Below, one piece after another: positions 7,996-16,678 of a stretch of DNA of 33,399 bases (position 1 is its first letter; each line of letters opens with the position of its first letter). The notes under the pieces were generated by a model. The model worked only from the letters and a program-made list of their open reading frames with translations, made no database searches and had not been told where the DNA came from. Location of the stretch: contig PAOB01000035.1 in NCBI GenBank assembly GCA_002708445.1, forward strand, positions 1 to 33,399, given 5' to 3'. The position numbers and the translations under genes were made by a program. The DNA is from Candidatus Arcticimaribacter sp. (lineage in GTDB: Bacteria; Bacteroidota; Bacteroidia; Flavobacteriales; Flavobacteriaceae).

Positions 7996-9854
7996 TGAGA
8001 AAGTTTCTCTTGACTGGACTCACTCTAGTTGTAGGTGTCGTATTTATTGTACGCTTGCTGCAACTTCAGGTGCTGAACACATCCTATCAAAAACTTTCTG
8101 ATAATAATGCAATTCTAGCAATATCGGAATATCCCGAACGTGGTTTTATTTATGATCGGAATAGAAAACTTTTGGTTGCAAATCAGGCGGCCTATGATGT
8201 TATGATTATCCCCGAAAATGTAATCCCTTTTGACACTCTAGCATTTTGTACTCTGGTAAATATTACAAAGAAAACCTTGATTAATAACTTAAAAAAGGCA
8301 AGAAGGTTTTCAAAACGACTTCCCTCTGTCATTGTTAATCAAATATCCAAAGAGACCTATGCCAAATTGCAAGAGCAGATGTGGAAATACGAAGGTTTTT
8401 TTATTCAAAAAAAATCTCTCCGAGATTATCAAATTAATTTTGGAGCAAATATTTTAGGGTACGTTAGTGAAGTTAATAATAATGATATTAAAAAAGACAA
8501 TTACTATCAGCCAGGTGAGTTAATTGGAAGACAAGGAATTGAGAAGTCTTATGAAAAAGAATTAAGAGGTGAAAAAGGAAAGCGTTTTCTTCAAAAAGAC
8601 AGATTCAACAGAATCATAGGAGATTACAAAAATAAGTCTTACGATATTGAACCTAAAGTTGCCAAAGATATTCAATTGACTTTAGATGCTACTCTACAAA
8701 AATACGGTGAGTTTTTAATGCAGAATAAAAGAGGAGGAATAGTAGCCATTGAACCTTCTTCTGGTGAAATTCTAGCCTTAATTAGTACACCATCGTACAA
8801 CCCTAATTTATTGGTTGGAAGAGATCGATCTAAGAATTATCGAAAACTTGCTGGAGATACATTAGCTAAACCCCTGTTCGACAGAGGGCTTCAAGCCTTG
8901 TACCCTCCTGGATCACCTTTTAAAACATTGAATGCTCTTGTAGCCCTTCAAGAAGGAGTGATAACTCATGAAACGAAATTTAAATGCAATAAAGGTCATT
9001 ATTATGCACGAGGAGCTTTTATGGAATGTCATTGCGGACAAGGGTCACGAAATGATTTACTTAAAGGGATTTATAATTCTTGTAATACTTTTTTTGCAAA
9101 TACCTACAAAAGAATCATTGAGAAATATGAAACTCCCGAAAAGGGACTAAATCAATGGAATGAACATTTGAAGAGCTTTGGTCTTGGTAATTATCTCGGT
9201 TATGATTTATCGATCGGGAAGAAAGGCTTTATTCCAAATGCCGCGTATTATGATCAATGGTATTCAAAGGGGGCTTGGAAAGCAGCAACAATAATTTCAA
9301 ATGCAATTGGTCAAGGAGAAGTTTTAACAACCCCTATTCAACTTGCTAACTTTACCGCGGCTATTGCAAATAGAGGACATTATTACACACCTCATTTCCT
9401 TCGTTCTGTTTCGGGGGATTCAATACCGCAAAAATTTGTTCAAAAAAAAACAAGCATAGACCCAAAACATTTTGAGTTGGTAATCGATGGGATGCACAAA
9501 GTTGTAGAAAAAGGAACAGCCAGAATTGCTCGAATAAAAGACATCGAAGTTTGTGGTAAAACAGGAACTGCAGAAAATTTTACCAAAATCAATGGTATCC
9601 GAACTCAGCTTACCGATCATTCAATTTTTGTGGCATTCGCCCCTAAGGATGATCCAAAAATTGCGCTTGCCGTATTCATAGAAAATGGATATTGGGGAGG
9701 TCGATGGGCTGCTCCGATAGCAAGTTTAATGATTGAGAAATACATCAACGGTGAGGTTAAACGGTCTTGGCTTGAAAAAAGAATGGTTGATGGGGATCTA
9801 AGTAGTGAATATGAAAAACCCTATTCGGGAAAACCTTTTAAGATAAATGAATAA
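7995..9854 (+). CDS. mrdA: Penicillin-binding protein 2 (elongation transpeptidase)
   Basis: Peptidoglycan DD-transpeptidase of the elongasome and partner of RodA. The 619 residues contain an N-terminal membrane helix (about 4-22), a PBP dimerisation domain (about 45-215, with PERGFIYDRNRKLLVAN) and a transpeptidase domain with all three active-site motifs: SPFK with nucleophile Ser307 and Lys310 (in YPPGSPFKTL), SCN at 362-364, and KTG at 522-524 (CGKTGTAENF). The Pro inside SxxK, where many relatives have Thr, is a small deviation that still fits the motif. It overlaps rodA by eight bases. Confidence 0.97.
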   Translation: MRKFLLTGLTLVVGVVFIVRLLQLQVLNTSYQKLSDNNAILAISEYPERGFIYDRNRKLLVANQAAYDVMIIPENVIPFDTLAFCTLVNITKKTLINNLKKARRFSKRLPSVIVNQISKETYAKLQEQMWKYEGFFIQKKSLRDYQINFGANILGYVSEVNNNDIKKDNYYQPGELIGRQGIEKSYEKELRGEKGKRFLQKDRFNRIIGDYKNKSYDIEPKVAKDIQLTLDATLQKYGEFLMQNKRGGIVAIEPSSGEILALISTPSYNPNLLVGRDRSKNYRKLAGDTLAKPLFDRGLQALYPPGSPFKTLNALVALQEGVITHETKFKCNKGHYYARGAFMECHCGQGSRNDLLKGIYNSCNTFFANTYKRIIEKYETPEKGLNQWNEHLKSFGLGNYLGYDLSIGKKGFIPNAAYYDQWYSKGAWKAATIISNAIGQGEVLTTPIQLANFTAAIANRGHYYTPHFLRSVSGDSIPQKFVQKKTSIDPKHFELVIDGMHKVVEKGTARIARIKDIEVCGKTGTAENFTKINGIRTQLTDHSIFVAFAPKDDPKIALAVFIENGYWGGRWAAPIASLMIEKYINGEVKRSWLEKRMVDGDLSSEYEKPYSGKPFKINE

Positions 9855-11097
9855 AAGTTTTTATCGTCTTGATTGGATTACAATTGCACTCTATCTAGCT
9901 CTTGTTAGTTATGGACTGATAAATATTTATTCAACCAACTACAATGAAAATTCTAGCCTTTTTAATTTTAGTATTCCTGTCGGAAAGCAATTTTTATTTT
10001 TTGTAGTAAGCATAATTGTTGCCGTAGTTATTTTAATTACTAAAGCAAAAGTATTTGAGCGATTTGCCAGTATTTTTTACTTAATATCTATTTTATCCTT
10101 AATTGGTTTATTCATTTTTGGAAAAAAAATATCTGGGGCTACATCTTGGTATACCTTTGGTGGAATCGGAATCCAACCCTCTGAATTTGCAAAAGTCACG
10201 ACAGCCTTAGCTGTGTCTAAAATTTTAAGCGAAATTCAAGTCAATCTTAAAAAAATAAAATTTTTATTTCAAATTGGTTTTATAATTGCACTTCCAGTGA
10301 TTCTAATCATTCTTCAACCAGACCCTGGGACTGCACTAGTTTTTGTTGGGTTCTTTTTTGTGTTATTCAGAGAAGGATTAAATGTGATTTTTTTATTAGT
10401 TGTTATTGGTCTTATTTTCTTTTTCATTCTAGCTCTTGTAGCACCTATTCCTTTTATTTTTGCAAGCATCATTACCTTGTTAATTTCAATGTATTTTTTC
10501 TCAAAAAAATTAAATAAAAAAGCATCCTTGTTGCCTTACCTGCTTGTGATATTTTTGAGTTGTGGTTATGTGTATTCAGTAGACTATATTTTTAATACCG
10601 TTTTTGAACAACGGCATCGAGATCGAATTAATATAATTCTTGGAAAAGAGCTTGATAGTCAGGGTATTGGATACAACATTAACCAATCTAAAATTGCTAT
10701 CGGATCAGGTGGTTGGGATGGAAAGGGCTTTTTACAAGGAACTCAAACCAAAGGAGATTTTGTCCCGCAACAACATACTGATTACATATTCAGTACTATT
10801 GGAGAAGAGTGGGGTTTCTATGGAAGTTCACTCGTTGTTCTTACCTTTTGCTTCTTAATAATTCGTATTCTTTACAAAACTGAAAATTTAAAAAATAAAT
10901 TCGCCAGAATTTATGGTCATAGTTTAGCATCAATATTATTCTTGCATTTCTTTATTAACATCGGCATGTCCCTAGGTTTAGTTCCTACCATTGGAATTCC
11001 TCTTCCATTCATCAGTTATGGTGGCTCGAGCTTGTTAGCTTTTAGTTGCCTATTATTTATCTTTTTGAATTTAGATGCAAATCGTTTAAACGAGTAA
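9847..11097 (+). CDS. rodA: Peptidoglycan glycosyltransferase RodA (SEDS family)
   Basis: Multispanning membrane enzyme that polymerises lipid II into glycan strands with PBP2. The 416 residues have about ten hydrophobic helices and the SEDS landmarks IGIQPSEFAKV (about 113-123), LQPDPGTALVF, the large extracytoplasmic loop with GKGFLQGTQTKGDFVPQQ and HTDYIFSTIGEEWGF, and the C-terminal GIPLPFISYGGSSLL. Last gene of the shape operon; it ends two bases before the convergent permease gene, with no hairpin between them. Confidence 0.97.
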   Translation: MNKSFYRLDWITIALYLALVSYGLINIYSTNYNENSSLFNFSIPVGKQFLFFVVSIIVAVVILITKAKVFERFASIFYLISILSLIGLFIFGKKISGATSWYTFGGIGIQPSEFAKVTTALAVSKILSEIQVNLKKIKFLFQIGFIIALPVILIILQPDPGTALVFVGFFFVLFREGLNVIFLLVVIGLIFFFILALVAPIPFIFASIITLLISMYFFSKKLNKKASLLPYLLVIFLSCGYVYSVDYIFNTVFEQRHRDRINIILGKELDSQGIGYNINQSKIAIGSGGWDGKGFLQGTQTKGDFVPQQHTDYIFSTIGEEWGFYGSSLVVLTFCFLIIRILYKTENLKNKFARIYGHSLASILFLHFFINIGMSLGLVPTIGIPLPFISYGGSSLLAFSCLLFIFLNLDANRLNE

Positions 11098-11099
11098 AA

Positions 11100-12146
11100 C
11101 TAAATCTTTACGTCAAGGGCATCACGAAGACTATTTCCCAAAGTCATAAATGCAAAAACCAAACTCATTATCGCTATTCCTGGAACAATTGCTAAGTATG
11201 GTTTACCCAGAAGAATGTATCGAAAGTGATCTTTAATCATTCCTCCCCAACTTGGAACTGGGGGTTGCGCGCCAATGCCTAAAAAACTTAAACCGCTTTC
11301 AATTAAAATTGCACTTGCAAAATTTGCAGCAGAAATTACAATCAAAGGGGGGATTATGGCAGGTAAAATGTGTTTTACTAAAATTCTACAGTTGGAATAA
11401 CCAAGAACATAAGCTGCTTTGACAAACGTTTTTTCTTTAACTGATATTACTTGACCCCGAACTACACGAGCCACCTCAACCCACATGGTTAAACCCACCG
11501 CTATGAAAACTTGCCAATACCCTTTGCCTAAAGCAAGAGTTATTCCTATGACCATTAACAATGTAGGGATCGACCAAATTACATTTATGAACCATACCAT
11601 AAAACGGTCTAATTTACCTCCAAAATAACCTGCTAAAGCTCCAATAAAAACTCCTACTAATAACGATATTAATACGGCTACAAAACCTATTGAAATTGAG
11701 ATTCGAGATCCGATCAATACCCTACTCAGCAAATCTCTTCCGTATTTATCGGTGCCTAGGATAAACTTTTTTTTCGTAACATATAAATCTTCAACTTGTT
11801 CATAAGTTGTCTCAATTGGGTATCGATTTAGATTAACGAGTTGAAGGTAATCTTCAGATGTCTCAAAGGCCTGATAAAACAATTTATCTTGTTTCCATAC
11901 TAATTTTTCTATGGCAATTTCTTCTGTTCCCTGTTGAAAATTAGAATTTGGAAGGATTAATATTTGTGTCGAAAAACCAGGAGGTCTGGAATGAATAGAC
12001 AAGTGCATTTGATTTGCATTAGGACTATTATCAGGAGCCAACAAATAGGCAAATACAGCAATAAAAGTCATTACTACAATATAAAAAACGCTTATTAAAC
12101 CGAGTCGATCTTTTGAAAATCGACTTAGGATTGTCCCTATTGACAA
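11100..12146 (-). CDS. OppC/DppC-like ABC transporter permease, orphan
   Basis: A 348-residue inner-membrane permease of the peptide/nickel ABC family. One membrane helix lies at about 17-37. A hydrophilic insert of roughly 90 residues (about 40-130) precedes the permease core, which starts at LGTDKYGRDLLSRVLIG and has the typical cytoplasmic loop AAYVLGYSNCRILVKHILP (the EAA-like loop that contacts the ATPase) and a C-terminal GLSFLGIGAQPPVPSWG. No partner permease, ATPase or binding protein lies nearby, so the rest of the transporter must be encoded elsewhere. The start is TTG; an in-frame stop, which is the end of the prc gene, lies three bases upstream, so this is the only reasonable start. 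Coupling with prc is implied by the three-base gap. Confidence 0.88.
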   Translation of the reverse strand: MSIGTILSRFSKDRLGLISVFYIVVMTFIAVFAYLLAPDNSPNANQMHLSIHSRPPGFSTQILILPNSNFQQGTEEIAIEKLVWKQDKLFYQAFETSEDYLQLVNLNRYPIETTYEQVEDLYVTKKKFILGTDKYGRDLLSRVLIGSRISISIGFVAVLISLLVGVFIGALAGYFGGKLDRFMVWFINVIWSIPTLLMVIGITLALGKGYWQVFIAVGLTMWVEVARVVRGQVISVKEKTFVKAAYVLGYSNCRILVKHILPAIIPPLIVISAANFASAILIESGLSFLGIGAQPPVPSWGGMIKDHFRYILLGKPYLAIVPGIAIMSLVFAFMTLGNSLRDALDVKI

Positions 12147-12149
12147 GAG

Positions 12150-14279
12150 TTATTTTTTAATTTGTGCAAGTTTATTTGTTTTATTTTGAGGTTGAGCTAA
12201 ATCTTCAAGAACTCTTACAGCTTCATAAAGATATATGTCTTTTATTAAACTTTCTTCCCAACGTAAACGTTTTTCTTTTAGGTCTTCATCCTTTTCTAAC
12301 TCAGGTAAGTCCGCATTGGGTGTTTGTAAAGTAAATGAAGCTTCAAATTTTTTCAACTTATCGTATTTAGACGTTTGATCTGATCGAGCTTTTCGCTCTT
12401 CTATGAAGTCCTCATAATTTAACGAATACAAGGTGTCATCTTGTTGAGCTTTAATCCACTTAGCTTGTTCGTCAATCAAAATCATGTAAGCGTTATTAGC
12501 AATGCGTTCTTTACTTCGTTCTAAAGCATATTCAAAACTCATATTAACATCCCAAGGTTGATAGTTTGCTGGTGAAATTTGATCCCAAGACAAAGGGTTG
12601 TCTTGTGCTTGCTCTCCTGTTTCGATGTAAGTGTATCTTCCTGGGAAAACAACATCACTTTTAACACCCTCCAGCTGTGTTGAACCTCCGTTGATTCGAT
12701 AAAACTTATCGGTCGTTATTTTTAAAGCACCCAAATCACCGTGAGTATTACTAGAAATAATTTTGTTTAAATCTACAACGTTTTGAACGGTTCCTTTACC
12801 AAATGTTTGTTTACTACCTATGATAACTGCGCGTTTGTAATCTTGCAATGCAGCAGCAATAATTTCTGATGCTGAAGCCGAAAATTCATTTACCATAAGC
12901 ACAAGAGGTCCGTTCCATGCAATACTCGAATCCCTGTCTTCTAAAACCTGTTTTTTACCTCCAGTACTTTTAACTTGAACTACGGGACCATCTTTTATGA
13001 AAAATCCTGTCATATCGACTACAGTTTGAAGTGAACCACCACCATTGTTTCTCAGATCGAGAATAATACCCTCGACATTATCACGCTTCAATTTTTCTAT
13101 TTCTGCTTTAACATCACTCGCTGCATTTCGTTTACCATAGTCTTTGAAATCTACATAAAATTTAGGCAGATGAATCATTCCATATTTCTTACCATCTTTT
13201 ATGATTACCGATGATTTTGCAAAAGCCTCTTCTAATTCTACAACATCTCTCACAACTGGAACAACATCAATAGTGGCGTCAACATGTTTGATTGTCAAAT
13301 AAACTGTTGTCCCTTTTGGACCTTTAATCAATTTAACTACATCATCTATCCGCATTCCAGTAATGTCTACAGCCTCTTCATTTTCTTGTGCTACTTTAAT
13401 AATTACATCTTCAACTTCCAACAATTTATCACGCCAAACGGGACCACCAGAAATAACTTCAACAATACTAATTTCTTGATTTTTCTTTTGTAGGCGTGCG
13501 CCAATACCTTCAAATTTACCCGAAATACTCGTGTCAAAAAGTTCTTTTTCCCGAGGAGCAAAATAATAGGTATGTGGATCAAACTGAGTGGCGATTGCAT
13601 TCAAATAAATTGAAAAATAATCTTTGCGTTCTAAGTCTTCTCGAACCTCAAAAAACAAATCCATATTCTCTCTTGTAATCTCGCGAGCTTGTTTTTCAAG
13701 TTCTGTGTTAGAGATCATAACATAAGTACTGTCGTTCTCAAATTTCTTCTTTTCTTCTTCCTTTTTATCGGTGTAAACTCCAAGAGTGGAAAGCTTAAAA
13801 TACTGGAGCCATACTTTCTTGAGTTCAGAAAGTGATTCCGCATATCCCATAGTTTCATAATCCAAATTCACTTCTTCTTCTAGATTAAAGTCAAAAGGAC
13901 GATCCAATAGAGGTTTGTAAAATGCTTTAATTTGCTCTTGTCGTTGAATAAGTTTTTTATGGCTGAAATCAAAAAAATCGAGTTTAGATTCTTTGATTTG
14001 ATCGTCAAGTTTGGTTTTAAATTGACTAAGATTATCTAAGTCAGCCTGAATGTAGAAACGATGTTGTCCATCCATGCTTTCGAGATAATTCATGAATACG
14101 TTTTCAGAAAATGAATCGTTGATGGTCTCTGGATCATAATGTCCACGTTCCAGAACATAGGACATGATTTCGATTAATATTTTATCCTTCTCAGGATTAG
14201 TCGTTAAATTGAAAAAAGAAAAACCGTAGATTAGACTTAAGGCTATTCCACTGAGTATTAAAATTCTTGTTTTTTTCAT
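12150..14279 (-). CDS. prc: Tail-specific periplasmic protease Prc/Tsp (S41A)
   Basis: Carboxy-terminal processing protease acting in the periplasm, usually on envelope proteins and peptidoglycan hydrolases. The 709 residues begin with a membrane or signal segment (7-25), a TSP N-terminal helical domain (about 30-220), a PDZ domain (about 245-340, FEGIGARLQKKNQEISIVEV) and the S41 protease core with ILDLRNNGGGSLQTVV, the serine motif NEFSASASEIIAAALQDY and the lysine motif GSKQTFGKGTVQ. A C-terminal DUF3340-like region (about 580-700) follows. Length matches Prc rather than the shorter CtpA. First gene of a two-gene unit with the permease; divergent from surE across 207 bases. Confidence 0.96.
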   Translation of the reverse strand: MKKTRILILSGIALSLIYGFSFFNLTTNPEKDKILIEIMSYVLERGHYDPETINDSFSENVFMNYLESMDGQHRFYIQADLDNLSQFKTKLDDQIKESKLDFFDFSHKKLIQRQEQIKAFYKPLLDRPFDFNLEEEVNLDYETMGYAESLSELKKVWLQYFKLSTLGVYTDKKEEEKKKFENDSTYVMISNTELEKQAREITRENMDLFFEVREDLERKDYFSIYLNAIATQFDPHTYYFAPREKELFDTSISGKFEGIGARLQKKNQEISIVEVISGGPVWRDKLLEVEDVIIKVAQENEEAVDITGMRIDDVVKLIKGPKGTTVYLTIKHVDATIDVVPVVRDVVELEEAFAKSSVIIKDGKKYGMIHLPKFYVDFKDYGKRNAASDVKAEIEKLKRDNVEGIILDLRNNGGGSLQTVVDMTGFFIKDGPVVQVKSTGGKKQVLEDRDSSIAWNGPLVLMVNEFSASASEIIAAALQDYKRAVIIGSKQTFGKGTVQNVVDLNKIISSNTHGDLGALKITTDKFYRINGGSTQLEGVKSDVVFPGRYTYIETGEQAQDNPLSWDQISPANYQPWDVNMSFEYALERSKERIANNAYMILIDEQAKWIKAQQDDTLYSLNYEDFIEERKARSDQTSKYDKLKKFEASFTLQTPNADLPELEKDEDLKEKRLRWEESLIKDIYLYEAVRVLEDLAQPQNKTNKLAQIKK

Positions 14280-14486
14280 TTGGTTATTAAGTTATTTTTA
14301 AAAAGTAAGATCATTTGGCATGGTCAATTAACAAAAAAATAGACTAAAGAATTTCTTTAAAAGATCTATTTTATGACACTAAAGTATGTAAATACAAGGC
14401 CTCTGCCAAAAAACACTTCATTTTTTGTAATTAATTAACAACCTTTATCCCTTGATAATTTCTTAATTTAGCCACAAAGCAACTTT
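14280..14486. other. Divergent intergenic region prc / surE
   Basis: A 207-base AT-rich gap that must contain the promoters of prc (minus) and surE (plus). A TTTG at 14424-14427 could be a -33 element for surE, but no clean TAnnTTTG follows at the right spacing. I see no hairpin, repeat or small reading frame that I would support. Confidence 0.3.
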
Positions 14487-15263
14487 ATGAATAAAAAACC
14501 ACTAATTCTTGTTACCAATGATGATGGCATTACAGCTCCAGGAATTCGTACACTAATCGAAGTAATGAATACTATTGGAGACGTAGTTGTAGTAGCTCCA
14601 GACAGTCCTCAATCAGCTATGGGTCATGCTATTACAATAAACTCTACACTTTATTGTAGCGAAATGAGTAATATTGTAGGGCCTCAAAAAGAATATCAGT
14701 GTTCTGGGACACCAGCAGATTGTGTTAAGTTAGCGATTAACGAATTATTGGATCGAAAGCCAGACATCTGTGTTTCGGGAATCAATCATGGATCTAATTC
14801 GTCAATCAACGTCGTCTACTCAGGAACCATGAGTGCAGCCATAGAAGCTGGGATTGAAGGAATACCTGCAATTGGTTTTTCTCTACTGGATTACCGTTGG
14901 AATGCAGATTTCAATCCACTAAAACCTTACATTGAAAAAATAACGCTTGCTTCTCTGCAAAACAAACAACGCGCAGATGTGGTTCTAAATGTCAATTTCC
15001 CGGTGTTACCTGATGGCGAAATCAAGGGTATCCGAGTTTGTCGTCAAGCAAAAGCAAATTGGGTTGAAAAATTTGACAAACGCCAAAGCCCAATGGGTAG
15101 AGATTACTATTGGCTTACAGGAGAATTTATTGATGAAGACAAGGGTAAAGATACAGACGAATGGGCTTTAAGTCAGGGATACGTTTCAGTTGTTCCAACT
15201 CAATTTGACTTAACAGCTCATAATGCAATTCAAGAACTAAATAGTTGGGGTTTTGAAAATTAA
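14487..15263 (+). CDS. surE: 5'/3'-nucleotidase SurE
   Basis: Divalent-metal nucleoside monophosphate phosphatase, implicated in stationary-phase survival and nucleotide salvage. The 258 residues begin PLILVTNDDGITAPGI, carrying the two metal-binding aspartates of the family. SGINHGSNSSINVVYSGTM (about 98-116) is the second conserved block, with the metal-ligand Asn and the Ser/Thr cluster, followed by EAGIEGIPAIGFSLL. Size and motifs agree with the family. First gene of the surE, small membrane protein, lpxB, comEC run. Confidence 0.96.
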   Translation: MNKKPLILVTNDDGITAPGIRTLIEVMNTIGDVVVVAPDSPQSAMGHAITINSTLYCSEMSNIVGPQKEYQCSGTPADCVKLAINELLDRKPDICVSGINHGSNSSINVVYSGTMSAAIEAGIEGIPAIGFSLLDYRWNADFNPLKPYIEKITLASLQNKQRADVVLNVNFPVLPDGEIKGIRVCRQAKANWVEKFDKRQSPMGRDYYWLTGEFIDEDKGKDTDEWALSQGYVSVVPTQFDLTAHNAIQELNSWGFEN

Positions 15264-15534
15264 AGAACGTTTGACTGGGATCGCCATGGGGATCGTTTTA
15301 ACTTTAATAGGAATGTATTCATTTACTTTACTTTTCTCTGATGAAAAAGTTTTGGATAGCTTCTATCTACTCTACACTCAAAAAAAACTAGGAGGTCTAA
15401 TGAGTATTGGAGCATTGCTCAATCTACCTGTATTTTTTGTTTTCATCAATCAATACCGCTATGATAAAGCCTATGGACTTGTAAGTTTTTTACTCGTTCT
15501 TGTTATAATTATTGGGTTATTAAAATTTATTTAA
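15253..15534 (+). CDS. Small conserved membrane protein between surE and lpxB
   Basis: A 93-residue protein with three predicted membrane helices (about 8-28, 44-62 and 69-91) and a short loop containing SDEKVLDSFYLLYTQKKLGG. I do not recognise a characterised family; it has the look of the small DUF-type membrane proteins found in this position in Flavobacteriaceae. Start is TTG at 15253, overlapping the end of surE by 11 bases, and its stop lies one base before the lpxB start, so it is almost certainly translated from the same message. Function unknown; the position before lpxB makes an envelope role possible but unproven. Confidence 0.75.
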   Translation: MKIKERLTGIAMGIVLTLIGMYSFTLLFSDEKVLDSFYLLYTQKKLGGLMSIGALLNLPVFFVFINQYRYDKAYGLVSFLLVLVIIIGLLKFI

Positions 15535-15535
15535 A

Positions 15536-16657
15536 TTGAAATATTACATCATCGCTGGAGAGGCTTCGGGAGACCTACATGCATCTAATTTAATGAAAGC
15601 CATATTGATTGAGGATCCTAAAGCTGTTTTCAGGTTTTGGGGAGGTGACAAAATGCTAGCGGTTGGTGGTACTTTGGTAAAACATTACAAAGAATTAGCC
15701 TTTATGGGTTTTTGGGAAGTGTTTATCAATCTCAAAACCATTTTAAATAATATTGCTTTTTGTAAGAAAGACATCCTCGAATACAAACCTCATGCGATTG
15801 TTTACGTTGATTACCCTGGATTTAATTTGCGTATTGCTGCCTGGGCAAAAAAACAAAGCTTTAAAAATCTTTATTACATCAGCCCTCAAATTTGGGCTTG
15901 GAAAGAAAAGAGAATTTCAAAAATTAAAAGAGACCTTGATGCCCTGTTTGTTATTCTTCCCTTCGAAGAAACTTATTTTAAAAAAAAACATAACCATGAG
16001 GTTCAGTATGTAGGAAATCCCTTGGTTGATGTAATTCAGGAGGCAATCCAGCAAAAAGATGATTTTAGGAATATCCAAAAACTGGATCAAAACATTCCAA
16101 TAATTGCATTATTACCTGGAAGTAGAAAACAAGAAATCATTAAAATGATGCCAACTTTTATTGAGGTTATTGAACGTTTTCCTCAATTTAAATTCATCGT
16201 CGCAGCAGCCCCAGGAATTGATTTGGAGTGGTATCAACAATTTTTAAAAGATCAGACTGTTCTTTTGCTTCAAAATCAAACATATTCCTTACTGAAAAAT
16301 AGTTTTGCCGCAATTGTAACCAGTGGGACTGCTACTTTAGAAACTGCGCTTTTCAAAGTTCCTCAATTCGTGTGTTATCGAAGTAGTTTTCTTAGCTTTC
16401 AAATTGCAAAACGAATCATAACTCTTCCTTTCATATCACTTGTAAACTTGATTATGAATCGAGAAGTTGTTACAGAAATTCTTCAAAATGATTTTACTGT
16501 AGAACGGATTGAAAAAGAATTAAAATCAATTACAGAATCCGAAAAAAGAGATAAGCAGCTTAAAGATTATGAACTGTTGAATCAAAAACTGTCTGCTGGA
16601 GGTGCTAGTGTAAAAACAGCAAAAGCGATTGTGAGTTTGCTTAAAAATAAAGTTTAA
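15536..16657 (+). CDS. lpxB: Lipid-A-disaccharide synthase
   Basis: Glycosyltransferase that joins UDP-2,3-diacylglucosamine and lipid X to form the lipid A disaccharide at the inner membrane. The 373 residues start YYIIAGEASGDLHASNLM, the family hallmark, and contain FWGGDKML, VYVDYPGFNLRIA (about 89-101), YYISPQIWAWKEKRI (about 115-129), VGNPLVD, ALLPGSRKQEI and the C-terminal VTSGTATLETALF. Start is TTG, one base after the preceding stop; no ATG fits the conserved N-terminus. Confirms a Gram-negative envelope. Confidence 0.97.
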   Translation: MKYYIIAGEASGDLHASNLMKAILIEDPKAVFRFWGGDKMLAVGGTLVKHYKELAFMGFWEVFINLKTILNNIAFCKKDILEYKPHAIVYVDYPGFNLRIAAWAKKQSFKNLYYISPQIWAWKEKRISKIKRDLDALFVILPFEETYFKKKHNHEVQYVGNPLVDVIQEAIQQKDDFRNIQKLDQNIPIIALLPGSRKQEIIKMMPTFIEVIERFPQFKFIVAAAPGIDLEWYQQFLKDQTVLLLQNQTYSLLKNSFAAIVTSGTATLETALFKVPQFVCYRSSFLSFQIAKRIITLPFISLVNLIMNREVVTEILQNDFTVERIEKELKSITESEKRDKQLKDYELLNQKLSAGGASVKTAKAIVSLLKNKV

Positions 16658-16678
16658 TATAAATGTTTACTTTTGGGT

